DNA of 35,223 nucleotides from JBDSTW01 sp039914705. GTDB lineage: Bacteria; Pseudomonadota; Gammaproteobacteria; SURF-13. The position numbers and the translations under genes are program-made. Location of the stretch: the NCBI GenBank assembly GCA_039914705.1, contig JBDSOT010000086.1, positions 1 through 35,223 of the forward strand, written 5' to 3'. Positions 25,366 to 33,598 of the stretch are shown one piece after another. Below the pieces are notes generated by a model, which worked only from the letters and a program-made list of their open reading frames with translations, was not told where the DNA came from and ran no database searches. Within the stretch, counting starts at the first letter, position 1, and each line of letters starts with the position of its first letter.

Positions 25366-26514
25366 ATGCCTGTTACCATCCCCGCCGATTCCGTCGGTCT
25401 GACCACCGCACAGACCCAGGTCTTCACCGAGCCGCTGGCGCTAGAGTGCGGGCGCAGCCTGGCATCCTACGAACTCATTTATGAGACCTACGGGACGCTG
25501 AATGCCGAGCGCAGCAACGCTATTTTGCTGTGCCATGCCTTGAGCGGCGATCATCATGCAGCGGGCTATCGGGGCCTTGAGGATAAAAAGCCGGGCTGGT
25601 GGGATGCCTGCGTCGGGCCGGGCAAGCCTATCGATTCGAACCGTTTTTTCATCGTGTGCCTGAACAATCTCGGCGGTTGCAACGGCTCGACGGGGCCGAC
25701 CTCCATCAACCCGGACACCAGCAAACCGTACGGCCCGGATTTTCCCGTGGTCACGGTCAAGGATTGGGTCAACAGTCAGGCGCGCCTCGCCGCGACCTTG
25801 GGAATAGAACAATGGGCCGCGGTCATCGGCGGTAGCCTGGGCGGCATGCAGGCCCTGCAATGGGCTATCGATTATCCGGACGCCCTGCGCCATGCGATCG
25901 TGATTGCCGCCGCCTCGAAGCTGTCTGCGCAGAATATCGCCTTTAACGAAGTCGCCCGCCAGGCGATCATGTCAGACCCGGAGTTTTTTGCCGGGCGTTA
26001 TTACGAACACGGCGTGGTGCCACGGCGCGGACTCATGCTGGCGCGCATGCTCGGCCATATCACCTATCTTTCCGACGATGCGATGGGCGCAAAGTTCGGC
26101 CGCGAACTGCGCGAGGACAAGCTGAATTTCAGCTTCGATGTGGAATTCCAGGTGCAGAGTTATCTGCGTCATCAGGGCCAGGCATTTGTAGAACGCTTTG
26201 ACGCCAACACCTATTTATTAATGACCAAGGTCCTGGATTACTTTGACCCGGCGAGCGGCCACAATCACGATCTATCCGCCGCGTTTCAACCGGTCAAGGC
26301 GCGCTTTTTGGTGATGTCCTTCACCAGCGATTGGCGTTTCTCCCCGGCGCGCTCGCACGAAATCGTCAAGGCCCTGCAGGACAACGGCCGCGACGTGAGC
26401 TACGCGGAGATCGTGTCGGCGGACGGGCACGATGCCTTCCTGATGCCCATCCCCACCTATATGGAAATCCTGCGCGCGTACCTGCAACGTGTCGCGGACG
26501 AGGTGGGCGCATGA
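25366..26514 (+). CDS. metX: Homoserine O-acyltransferase MetX (probably succinyl-CoA-using)
   Basis: First dedicated step of methionine synthesis: acylation of homoserine. An alpha/beta-hydrolase-fold enzyme of 382 residues with nucleophile Ser157 in GGSLGGMQ, Asp322 in SDWRFSP and His355 in DGHDAFL as the triad. Other family motifs are HALSGDHHAAG (57-67) and NNLGGCNGSTGPTS (100-113). MetX proteins use acetyl-CoA or succinyl-CoA; in proteobacteria with a linked metW the succinyl form is common, but the donor cannot be settled by eye. The start ATG has no strong Shine-Dalgarno. The TGA overlaps the metW ATG by the ATGA arrangement (26511-26514), implying translational coupling. The 221-base upstream gap holds a GCCCGCT/AGCGGGC inverted repeat. 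Confidence 0.96.
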   Translation: MPVTIPADSVGLTTAQTQVFTEPLALECGRSLASYELIYETYGTLNAERSNAILLCHALSGDHHAAGYRGLEDKKPGWWDACVGPGKPIDSNRFFIVCLNNLGGCNGSTGPTSINPDTSKPYGPDFPVVTVKDWVNSQARLAATLGIEQWAAVIGGSLGGMQALQWAIDYPDALRHAIVIAAASKLSAQNIAFNEVARQAIMSDPEFFAGRYYEHGVVPRRGLMLARMLGHITYLSDDAMGAKFGRELREDKLNFSFDVEFQVQSYLRHQGQAFVERFDANTYLLMTKVLDYFDPASGHNHDLSAAFQPVKARFLVMSFTSDWRFSPARSHEIVKALQDNGRDVSYAEIVSADGHDAFLMPIPTYMEILRAYLQRVADEVGA

Positions 26515-27113
26515 GCTTGCGGCCCGATCTCGAGATCATCGGCGAGTGGATCGCGCCGCACAGCCGTGTGCTGGACCTGGGCTGTGGCGATGGCACATTG
26601 CTCAGCCGCCTGCGCGCGACACGCCAGGTGACCGGCTACGGCCTGGAGATCGACAGCGCGAACATCGTCAAGTGCATCAAGGCGGGCGTCAGTGTGATCC
26701 AGACCGACCTCGACGCCGGGCTGTCCGATTTCGACGCCAATTCTTTCGATTACGTGATCATGTCGCAGACCCTGCAGGCCGTGTATTACCCGGAGCGCCT
26801 GCTCGACGAGATGTTGCGCGTGGGCCGTGAGGGCATCGTGACCTTCCCGAATTTCGGGCATTGGCAGTGCCGCCTGCAACTGACCCTGGGCGGGCATATG
26901 CCGGTCTCGCGCACCCTGCCCAGCGAGTGGTATAACACACCCAATATCCACCTGTGCACCTTGCAGGATTTCGAACGGCTGTGCCGTAAAAAAGGCATCG
27001 CGATCCTGGAGCGCACGGTGGTCGATCATGCGCATCGCACCAGTCTGGGTATGCGTCTGTGGCCGAATCTGCTGGGCGAGATCGCCCTCTATCGCTTTCA
27101 ACGTCAGTCCTGA
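26511..27113 (+). CDS. metW: Methionine biosynthesis protein MetW (SAM-methyltransferase fold)
   Basis: Partner protein of MetX, needed for methionine synthesis in several proteobacteria. The 200-residue product starts MSLRPDLEIIGEWI and carries the Rossmann motif VLDLGCGDGTLL near 19-30, then YGLEID near 42-47 and the MetW-typical DYVIMSQTLQAV segment near 82-93. It ends with the RTSLGMRLWPNLLGE motif. I take ATG 26511 as the start because it is embedded in the metX stop and begins exactly at the family N-terminus; upstream in-frame codons only shadow metX. ampG begins 11 bases after the stop, so all three genes appear to be one operon. Confidence 0.95.
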   Translation: MSLRPDLEIIGEWIAPHSRVLDLGCGDGTLLSRLRATRQVTGYGLEIDSANIVKCIKAGVSVIQTDLDAGLSDFDANSFDYVIMSQTLQAVYYPERLLDEMLRVGREGIVTFPNFGHWQCRLQLTLGGHMPVSRTLPSEWYNTPNIHLCTLQDFERLCRKKGIAILERTVVDHAHRTSLGMRLWPNLLGEIALYRFQRQS

Positions 27114-27124
27114 TAAGGATCAAT

Positions 27125-28609
27125 ATGGCCCTGGAAACCCCGCAAAAATTACTCAAATCGAAGATGTTCTGGGTCGGCATCCTGTACTTCGCGCAAGGCT
27201 TTCCGCTGGGTATTTTTTACGAGATATTTCCCGTGTATTTCCGCCAGCAAGGCGTCGAACTCAAAGACATCGGCCTACTGAGTCTACTCGGCCTGGCCTG
27301 GACGCTGAAATTCCTGTGGGCGCCGGCCGTCGATCATTATCGCCACCACCGGCTGTGGATGTTGACGGCGAATCTGTTGATGGGCTTGGTGATGATATTT
27401 TTCGCGATCACCGCCGGATTCGGCCCCTGGGTGTGGGTCGCCATCGGCTGCTTCACGCTATTTTCCGCCACCAACGATATCGCCATCGACGGCTATACCA
27501 TCGAGTTATTGAAGAAGAACGAGATGGGTTTCGCCAACGGGCTGCGCATCGGGTTTTATCGCGTCGGCATGCTCGCCTCGGGCGTGATTCTGATACTCAG
27601 CGATTATCTGCGCTGGAGCGGCGCGTACATTACGGCGGCCGTGATGCTGGGGCTGGTGGGCTTGGTCTGCCTGACTGCGCCCAGAGAAAAAGATTATGTG
27701 CGGGAAAAGTCCCTGGGCCTGGGGCGCGAACTCAAGGCGCTGTTCCTGCAGCCCACGGCGTTGGGGGCCATTTTGCTCTTTCTACTGGGCTGCGTGTGGC
27801 TGATCAACCGTACCACGAAATGGTCGGAGACGATGCCCAATTTCTGGTGGCTGGCGTTTGGCGTAGCGGCCGTGATTATGGGCATCGGCCTTGTAATCGC
27901 CGCGCGGCGCGCAACACCACCCGCCGAAACCACCCGAATCACGCAGGGTCCGATGTTCGGCACCTTGATGGCTATGCTGCAACGCCCTTATATCATTCCA
28001 GTGATTATCTTCATCCTGATCTTCAAACTGGCCGACAGTTCGATGGGCTTTATGATCAAGCCGTTCTGGGTGGACTCGGGGTTTACCGCGACGCAGATCG
28101 GGCTGGTCTCGGTGAATATTGGTCTGGTGCTGTCCATCGCCGGCGGCATTGCGGGCGGCTGGTTTACCGATAGAGTGGGAATTTTTAAGGCCTTGTGGAT
28201 ATTGGGTCTGCTGCAAGCCGTGTCGAATCTAGGCTATGCCTTCGTCGCCTCGATTATTCCCGAGGCCGCGCCCGGCGCTGCAATTTTATTGGAGCACAAG
28301 CTGCTGATCTACGGCGCAAGCGCCTTGGAGTCGTTCACCGGCGGCCTCGGCACCGCGGCGTTTCTGGCCTTTCTCATGGCCATCGTGAATAAAAAACACT
28401 CGGCCACCGAATACGCGCTGCTGTCCTCAGTCTTTGCCTTGAGCCGTTCATTTGCCGGCTGGGCCGGCGGCTACGGCGCGGATATGATGGGTTATGCGCC
28501 GTATTTCCTGCTCACCTTCTTTCTGGCCTTTCCCGCGTACCTGTTACTGCCCTGGGTTAAAAAGATGCTGAACTATGCAGGTTCGCAAAAAGACTGGGGG
28601 CAGAATTAA
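27125..28609 (+). CDS. ampG: AmpG-type MFS permease (anhydromuropeptide transporter)
   Basis: Inner-membrane permease of the AmpG/PAT branch of the major facilitator superfamily. AmpG imports GlcNAc-anhMurNAc peptides for peptidoglycan recycling and beta-lactamase induction. It has 494 residues (E. coli AmpG 491) and 12 or more hydrophobic segments spread evenly. The first unit holds YFAQGFPLGIFYE, DIGLLSLLGLAWTLKFLWAP and D-H-Y, which fit the AmpG signature (IGLFSLVG, KFLWSPLMDR). DIAIDGYTIELL and NGLRIGFYRVGML match motifs of the second unit. Start ATG 27125 follows AAGGA (27115-27119). Its place behind metXW is not explained by its function. A more remote PAT-family substrate is possible. 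It converges with the PLD gene 14 bases on. Confidence 0.83.
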   Translation: MALETPQKLLKSKMFWVGILYFAQGFPLGIFYEIFPVYFRQQGVELKDIGLLSLLGLAWTLKFLWAPAVDHYRHHRLWMLTANLLMGLVMIFFAITAGFGPWVWVAIGCFTLFSATNDIAIDGYTIELLKKNEMGFANGLRIGFYRVGMLASGVILILSDYLRWSGAYITAAVMLGLVGLVCLTAPREKDYVREKSLGLGRELKALFLQPTALGAILLFLLGCVWLINRTTKWSETMPNFWWLAFGVAAVIMGIGLVIAARRATPPAETTRITQGPMFGTLMAMLQRPYIIPVIIFILIFKLADSSMGFMIKPFWVDSGFTATQIGLVSVNIGLVLSIAGGIAGGWFTDRVGIFKALWILGLLQAVSNLGYAFVASIIPEAAPGAAILLEHKLLIYGASALESFTGGLGTAAFLAFLMAIVNKKHSATEYALLSSVFALSRSFAGWAGGYGADMMGYAPYFLLTFFLAFPAYLLLPWVKKMLNYAGSQKDWGQN

Positions 28610-28623
28610 TTTGCCGCTGATCT

Positions 28624-30009
28624 TCAAAACCAGTAAGCGAACAGGCTGCTGAACTGCTCACTTACCCGCTCCCAGAGCGGGCGCTGCTGCCATTTTTGCG
28701 GCGTTATCGCCTGTGCCTGCTGCTGATCCGACTGAAATAACGCCTCCATCTGCCGGCCGAAATTGCGACCCAGGATAACGGCGTTGACCTCATTGTTATG
28801 CAGGAAACTGCGGTAATCCAGATTGCTAGAACCTACCGTTGACCACATGCCATCGACGACCGCCGTCTTGGCATGCACAAAGGCATCGGAACGCTCATAA
28901 AGTTTGATGCCCGCCTGAAGCAATTCAGCATAATGGGAGCGCGATCCGTAAAACATGATGCGCGAATCACTAAAACCCGGCAATAGAATGCGTACATCCG
29001 CGCCGCGCCGCGCCGTGGCTTTTAGGGTATCGATAAATTTATCATCGGGCGAAAAATAGGCCTGTGTCACCCACACGCGTGAGCGCGCCTGCGCAATCGC
29101 GGCCAGATAGGCCTCGTAAATATCGTAATCTTCTTCGCCGCCGGTGCTGGCAACAACCCGCACCAAGTCCTGGCCTGCCTTGTCGAGCGGCGGAAAGTTA
29201 TTGGACTGGGTGCTGACATCCTTGCCACCCTCTGCCCAGGTACGCAGAAACAGCTTCTGGAATTCAGCAACGGCAGGCCCGGTGATCTGCACCTGGGTAT
29301 CACGCCAACCCGTCTCAATATCGCCATGTCTGGCTCTGCCGGAAGACGAACTGCTTGAATAAACATTGCTGATATTGATGCCGCCCGTGAAGGCGATGTT
29401 GCCATCGACGATGAGAATCTTGCGATGATCGCGCTGATTGACCAGCCAGATGCGCGGATCTACCGGGTGAAATTCATGGATCAGCACACCAGCAGCGCGT
29501 AGCCGATCAAAATATTCGACCGAACTGTCGATACTGCCCAGACTGTCGTAAATAATCTTGACCTCAACACCGGCGGCGCGGCGCTCCAGGAGAAGACCGG
29601 CGAGCCGTTGTCCGACCTCATCGTCAGCGAGGATATAGGTTTCCAGATGTATGTGATCCCTGGCCTTGCTGATGGCATCGAACATTGCCTTATAGGTTGC
29701 CGGGCCATCGACCAGCAGCTTGACGTCATTATCGGCAACCAGCGGCCCGCCGACTATCGCCTGCTCGACCTGCACAATCCGTTTAAGATGTTCCTCATCG
29801 TCGTCATCGCCCACTGCGCGCTCGACAATCTTCTCACCCTCCTTTGCGCTGGTCTTGCCGTCAGCATCCTTGACGTTCAAAGTATCCGTTGCCTGCGCGC
29901 CTTCGCTTAGCATCTCCTTGCTATCTGGCAAGGCGGCGCAGCCGGTGGTGGCCTGTAATAAGCTGAATGCCAGACAAAAGGAATACGGAAAGGTACGCTT
30001 TAGCGTCAT
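28624..30009 (-). CDS. Phospholipase D / cardiolipin synthase-like lipoprotein
   Basis: Membrane phospholipid-active PLD-superfamily enzyme of 461 residues. Two complete HKD motifs are present: H195xK197xxxxD202 in DHRKILIVDG and H379xK381xxxxD386 in VHAKTAVVDG, each followed by the usual Gly-Gly or Ser-Ser-Asn segment (FTGGINIS; VGSSNLDYRS). This is the ClsB/ClsC cardiolipin-synthase pattern. The N-terminus MTLKRTFPYSF...LLQATTGC looks like a lipoprotein signal ending at Cys24 (TTGC fits the permissive lipobox), so the enzyme may face the periplasm, which is atypical for ClsB. A charged, Asp/Glu/Lys-rich linker (30-75) precedes the catalytic region. AGGAGG is upstream of the ATG. It lies downstream of exonuclease III on the same strand, with no obvious functional link. 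Confidence 0.88.
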   Translation of the reverse strand: MTLKRTFPYSFCLAFSLLQATTGCAALPDSKEMLSEGAQATDTLNVKDADGKTSAKEGEKIVERAVGDDDDEEHLKRIVQVEQAIVGGPLVADNDVKLLVDGPATYKAMFDAISKARDHIHLETYILADDEVGQRLAGLLLERRAAGVEVKIIYDSLGSIDSSVEYFDRLRAAGVLIHEFHPVDPRIWLVNQRDHRKILIVDGNIAFTGGINISNVYSSSSSSGRARHGDIETGWRDTQVQITGPAVAEFQKLFLRTWAEGGKDVSTQSNNFPPLDKAGQDLVRVVASTGGEEDYDIYEAYLAAIAQARSRVWVTQAYFSPDDKFIDTLKATARRGADVRILLPGFSDSRIMFYGSRSHYAELLQAGIKLYERSDAFVHAKTAVVDGMWSTVGSSNLDYRSFLHNNEVNAVILGRNFGRQMEALFQSDQQQAQAITPQKWQQRPLWERVSEQFSSLFAYWF

Positions 30010-30117
30010 TGTTGTTTGCCTCCTGAATTATAGCTACCGTCGTGCGTATCATGTGATGATATTAGCATCTTTATCAACGACCTGAAGAGTAAATCCAGCG
30101 CCCTTAGGGGAGCCTCA

Positions 30118-30891
30118 TCAAAGCTCGTATGCATAGTCGATAATCAACGGCGCATGGTCGGAAAAACGTTCTGCCTTATAGATCGAAACAGCCCTGACCT
30201 TGTGCGCAAAAGCGGGCGTACTAATCTGATAATCTATGCGCCATCCGACATTCTTGGCCCAGGCCTGTCCGCGGTTTGACCACCAGGTATATTGCTCCGC
30301 CTCCTGATTCACCACCCGGAAGCAATCGGCGTAGCCATGGGTATCGAACACGCTGTCCAGCCAGGCGCGTTCCTCAGGCAGAAATCCCGAGTTTTTCTGA
30401 TTTCCGCGCCAGTTTTTAAGATCGATATTTTTATGCGCGATGTTCCAGTCGCCGCAGATAATGTAGTCGCGCCCGTCGTTGCGCAGACCCTGCAATACGG
30501 GCAAGAAGCGCGCCAGAAAATCGAATTTGACGGTTTGCCGCTCGGCACTGGATGACCCCGAGGGCAGGTACAGCGAAATAACGCTCAAATTGCCAAAATC
30601 GGCGCGCAGATAACGGCCTTCAGCGTCCATATCCGGCCAGCCCAGCCCGGCCGTTACCTTATCGGGTTCACGTTTGCAATAAATTGCCACGCCACTGTAG
30701 CCCTTCTTTTGCGCGTCGTGGAAATAACCGTAATAACCGGCCGGACTCAGGGTCTCTTCGGATAGCTGATGCTCCTGCGCCTTGGTCTCTTGCAGGCATA
30801 TAACATCGGCATCCTGTGCCGCCATCCACGCAAAAAATCCCTTGCGTGCCGCAGAGCGAATGCCGTTAACGTTAATACTGATCACTCGCAT
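30118..30891 (-). CDS. xth: Exodeoxyribonuclease III (AP endonuclease, Xth family)
   Basis: Metal-dependent base-excision-repair enzyme: cuts at abasic sites and removes 3'-blocking groups. The 257-residue product (E. coli 268) starts MRVISINVNGIRSA and has CLQETKA with the metal-binding Glu near 34, SGVAIYCK, LYLPSG, GDWNIAHKNID with the catalytic Asp/Asn pair near 151-153, RIDYQI with an Asp near 220, and the terminal SDHAPL with catalytic His near 248. I prefer ATG 30889-30891 because the protein then begins at the family N-terminus; upstream in-frame ATG 30933 would add 14 non-family residues. AAGGT stands about 12 bases upstream of the chosen start. It is divergent from pyrE. Confidence 0.95.
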   Translation of the reverse strand: MRVISINVNGIRSAARKGFFAWMAAQDADVICLQETKAQEHQLSEETLSPAGYYGYFHDAQKKGYSGVAIYCKREPDKVTAGLGWPDMDAEGRYLRADFGNLSVISLYLPSGSSSAERQTVKFDFLARFLPVLQGLRNDGRDYIICGDWNIAHKNIDLKNWRGNQKNSGFLPEERAWLDSVFDTHGYADCFRVVNQEAEQYTWWSNRGQAWAKNVGWRIDYQISTPAFAHKVRAVSIYKAERFSDHAPLIIDYAYEL

Positions 30892-31039
30892 GCCATGCCC
30901 TACCTTAAAATCCTCAGCGTAAAAGAAATTCATCGATGATGCACCTGCCGCATTGTGAGTTGCTTAGATCGAACGTTGCAGCGCCACTGGTTTCTAATTG
31001 TGACGATCACCACTACAATCATCTTCCCGCCACCCCACG

Positions 31040-31690
31040 ATGACTATCATGCACGATTACCAACGCGAATTTATCGACCTTGCCATAGAGTGCGGTGCCT
31101 TGCGCTTTGGCCGGTTCACGCTCAAATCTGGCCGCATCAGTCCGTATTTTTTCAACAGTGGCCTGTTTAATTCAGGGGCGCGTCTGGCCCGCCTGGGCCG
31201 TTATTATGCAGCGGCCATTGAACAATCCGGGCTGGCCTACGACATGCTGTTCGGCCCGGCCTACAAGGGCATACCCCTGGTTGCGGCTGCCAGCATCGGG
31301 CTGGCCGAGGCTCACGGACGCGACGTGCCGTATGCGTTCAACCGCAAAGAAACCAAAGATCACGGCGAGGGCGGCATAGTAGTCGGGGCCGCTCTGAAGG
31401 GGCGGGTGCTGATTATTGATGATGTCATCACCGCCGGCACCTCGGTCGGCGAGTCGGTAGCGATTATTTCAGCCGCTGGCACCACCGCTGTCGGCGTGCT
31501 TATTGCCTTGGATCGTCAGGAACGCGGCAAGGGGGCAAGCTCTGCCTTTCAGGAAGTTGAAGGCCTCTATGGCATTACGGCCGTCAGCATTATTAACCTC
31601 AATAATTTGATTGAATATTTAACATCGTTGCGCGGCCGTGCACCAGAACTCGAACTCATATCTGCCTATCAAAAAGAATACGGGATTTGA
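31040..31690 (+). CDS. pyrE: Orotate phosphoribosyltransferase
   Basis: Converts orotate and PRPP to OMP in pyrimidine synthesis. The 216-residue product (E. coli 213) carries the N-terminal LKSGRISPYFFNSG (about 28-41), GPAYKGIPL near 72-80, FNRKETKDHGEGG with the flexible catalytic loop near 98-110, and the PRPP-binding motif VLIIDDVITAGTS near 121-133. There is no strong Shine-Dalgarno before ATG 31040, and a second ATG lies three codons on, so the exact start is uncertain by three residues. It is divergent from xth with a 148-base gap; E. coli has a pyrE attenuator upstream, but I see no convincing T-run hairpin here. Confidence 0.97.
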   Translation: MTIMHDYQREFIDLAIECGALRFGRFTLKSGRISPYFFNSGLFNSGARLARLGRYYAAAIEQSGLAYDMLFGPAYKGIPLVAAASIGLAEAHGRDVPYAFNRKETKDHGEGGIVVGAALKGRVLIIDDVITAGTSVGESVAIISAAGTTAVGVLIALDRQERGKGASSAFQEVEGLYGITAVSIINLNNLIEYLTSLRGRAPELELISAYQKEYGI

Positions 31691-31752
31691 TCAAGGTACT
31701 TACCCGTACTCGTAACGGCCTTAATCCACTGGCCCGGTTTTTGCGTAATAAC

Positions 31753-31781
31753 TTGAGTGCTTACGCCCGCTAATTTATAGT
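31753..31781 (+). promoter_or_regulatory. Sigma70-type promoter of the desaturase gene
   Basis: TTGAGT (31753-31758), 17 bases, TATAGT (31776-31781). The predicted start is near 31788, about 20 bases before the ATG, with the GAGGA ribosome-binding sequence at 31797-31801 in the leader. The gene therefore has its own promoter, separate from pyrE. Confidence 0.6.
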
Positions 31782-31807
31782 GCACGCTTACTCGACGAGG
31801 ACAGTCC

Positions 31808-32983
31808 ATGCTTGACGGTTTATTAAATCTTTCACTGTGGGGTTATGTTGCCGCCACCCTGCTCATCACCCACATCACCATCGCCAGTATCACCATCTTC
31901 CTGCACCGTCATCAGGCCCACCGTGCGCTCGATTTACATCCGATCGCCAGCCATTTTTTCCGCTTCTGGCTGTGGTTGACCACCGGCATGGAGACTAAGG
32001 CCTGGACGGCCATCCATCGCAAACATCACGCGAAATGCGAGACTGAGCAGGATCCGCACAGCCCGCAGATTCTGGGCATAAAAACGGTGCTGTTGCAGGG
32101 TTCCGAACTCTACCGCAAAGAGGCCAAGAATCAGCAGACCATAGAAAAATACGGCCACGGCACGCCCAACGATTGGCTGGAACGCAACATTTATGAGCGC
32201 CACAGCGCCAAGGGTGTTGTTCTTATGCTGGTGCTGAACCTGCTGTTATTCGGCCTGGCCGGCATCGCCATCTGGGGCATTCAGATGCTGTGGACGCCGG
32301 TTATGGCGGCGGGCATCATCAACGGCGTAGGTCATTGGTGGGGTTACCGTAACTATGAATGTCCGGACGCGGCCACCAACATCATCCCGTGGGGCATCCT
32401 GATCGGCGGCGAAGAGCTACACAACAATCACCACACCTTCGCCAGCTCCGCCAAGCTGTCCTCCAAAAAATGGGAATTCGACATCGGCTGGATGTACATA
32501 CGTCTGCTGGAGATGGCCGGGCTGGCGCACGTTAAAAAGGTCGCGCCCAAGCCGGTCGTAATCCCCGCCAAACCTGCCGTTGATATGGACACGCTGAGCG
32601 CCTTGATCACCCACCGCTTCCGTGTCATGGCGAGCTATGGCAAAGAGGTCGTGGGACGCGTGTACAAGGAGGAATTACACAAGGCCGACAAGGCCTCTCA
32701 TAACCTGCTCCGGCGTGCGCGCGCGCTGTTGATTCGCGAGGAATCACTAATGGACGACGAGGCCAGGCGCAAGCTGGAAACCGTGCTCAGCCACAGTCAT
32801 ACCCTGAACACCGTATACCAGTACAAACAACGTCTGCAGGAAATCTGGCAGCGCTCAACGGAGACCCAGGAAAATCTGTTGCACGCCCTGCAGGAGTGGT
32901 GCCGACAGGCCGAGGCCACCGGCATCAAGGCCTTGCAAGACTTCGCGCAGGGCCTGCGCGGGTATTCAATGCAAGCTGCCTGA
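31808..32983 (+). CDS. desA: Fatty-acyl desaturase (DesA-type, delta-9) with helical C-terminal extension
   Basis: Integral-membrane di-iron desaturase that introduces a double bond in phospholipid acyl chains under aerobic conditions. The three histidine boxes are complete: H33RHQAH38, H70RKHH74 and H205NNHH209. Hydrophobic segments lie near 8-32, 45-60, 135-160 and 163-175. The core resembles the Pseudomonas DesA group as I recall it, for example RFWLWLTTGM, HGTPxDWLER and ILIGGEELHNNHH. From about residue 255 a charged helical tail of some 135 residues follows, with LLRRARALLIREE, VYQYKQRLQEIWQR and EWCRQAEATGIKALQDF; this part resembles the C-terminal end of ISL3-family transposases, a similarity also present in pseudomonad DesA. 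The promoter and terminator are both visible, so it is monocistronic. Confidence 0.9.
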   Translation: MLDGLLNLSLWGYVAATLLITHITIASITIFLHRHQAHRALDLHPIASHFFRFWLWLTTGMETKAWTAIHRKHHAKCETEQDPHSPQILGIKTVLLQGSELYRKEAKNQQTIEKYGHGTPNDWLERNIYERHSAKGVVLMLVLNLLLFGLAGIAIWGIQMLWTPVMAAGIINGVGHWWGYRNYECPDAATNIIPWGILIGGEELHNNHHTFASSAKLSSKKWEFDIGWMYIRLLEMAGLAHVKKVAPKPVVIPAKPAVDMDTLSALITHRFRVMASYGKEVVGRVYKEELHKADKASHNLLRRARALLIREESLMDDEARRKLETVLSHSHTLNTVYQYKQRLQEIWQRSTETQENLLHALQEWCRQAEATGIKALQDFAQGLRGYSMQAA

Positions 32984-33004
32984 ATTTTTCCTTAACTGTC
33001 CAAT

Positions 33005-33032
33005 AAAAAACCCGCCTGAGAGCGGGTTTTTT
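33005..33032. terminator. Bidirectional rho-independent terminator between desA and rpmG
   Basis: AAAAAACCCGC (33005-33015) and GCGGGTTTTTT (33022-33032) are fully complementary around a 6-base loop. The T-run serves desA on the plus strand and the A-run serves rpmG on the minus strand, which is right for two converging genes. Confidence 0.93.
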
Positions 33033-33055
33033 ATTTTGCGAAGCATAAGCCAGGG

Positions 33056-33211
33056 TTATTTGATCTTGGCTTCCTTATACAGCACGTGCTGACGCACCAC
33101 CGGATCGAATTTCTTGATCTCCATCTTTTCAGGCATGGTGCGCTTGTTTTTCGTGGTCGTGTAATAGTGGCCGGTGTTGGCGCTGGAAACGAGCTTGATT
33201 TTATCCCGCAT
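33056..33211 (-). CDS. rpmG: 50S ribosomal protein L33
   Basis: Small ribosomal protein of 51 residues: starts MRDKIKLVSSANTGHYY, then TTTKNKRTMPEK and ends RQHVLYKEAKIK, almost the E. coli L33 sequence. It lacks the four N-terminal residues found before the I/R-x-K-I-K-L core in E. coli. It has no cysteines, so it is the zinc-free type. AGGAG stands six bases before the ATG. It follows rpmB by nine bases, the normal rpmB-rpmG operon, and ends at the shared terminator. Confidence 0.96.
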   Translation of the reverse strand: MRDKIKLVSSANTGHYYTTTKNKRTMPEKMEIKKFDPVVRQHVLYKEAKIK

Positions 33212-33220
33212 GAATTTCTC

Positions 33221-33457
33221 CTAGACCTTTTCGCCACGACCGCGCAGGTCGGAGAGAATACGGTCGATGCCGTGTTTATCGATATTGCGCATGCCCTTCG
33301 AGCTGACACGCAGCCGCACCCAGCGATTCTCGCTCTCCACCCAGAAACGGTGTGTGTGCAGATTGGGCAGGAAGCGGCGGCGCGTCCTGTTATTAGCGTG
33401 CGAAACATTATTGCCGCTGACCGGACGCTTGCCGGTGACTTGACAGACTCGGGACAT
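33221..33457 (-). CDS. rpmB: 50S ribosomal protein L28
   Basis: 78-residue ribosomal protein: MSRVCQVTGKRPVSGNNVSHANNR at the start, then RRFLPNLHTHRFWVE, and KHGIDRIL near the end, matching gammaproteobacterial L28. The start ATG 33455-33457 follows AGAGG by seven bases; the frame stays open for another 38 codons upstream but those are not L28. First gene of the rpmB-rpmG operon, behind a promoter at 33513-33542. Confidence 0.97.
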   Translation of the reverse strand: MSRVCQVTGKRPVSGNNVSHANNRTRRRFLPNLHTHRFWVESENRWVRLRVSSKGMRNIDKHGIDRILSDLRGRGEKV

Positions 33458-33512
33458 GATAAAACCTCTTGATAAGATTATTTTGCCAAACCGCCCGGCA
33501 ATGGAACTGCGT

Positions 33513-33542
33513 TTTATATCATAAGCCGGCAAAAAGAGGCAA
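33513..33542 (-). promoter_or_regulatory. Sigma70-type promoter of rpmB-rpmG
   Basis: Minus strand: TTGCCT (33537-33542), 18 bases, TATAAA (33513-33518), about 55 bases before the rpmB ATG. A TATGAT overlapping just upstream would leave only a 13-base spacer and is less likely. Confidence 0.5.
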
Positions 33543-33598
33543 GAGAAAGATGCAATTAAATGCAGAACCACCTCTTTTCCCTTGCTTCTTATTTGTTT

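Noticed and set aside
27028..28173. 381-codon plus-strand frame over metW and ampG
   Set aside because: Out-of-frame shadow, Arg/His-rich, while the ampG frame gives a regular multi-pass membrane protein with family motifs.
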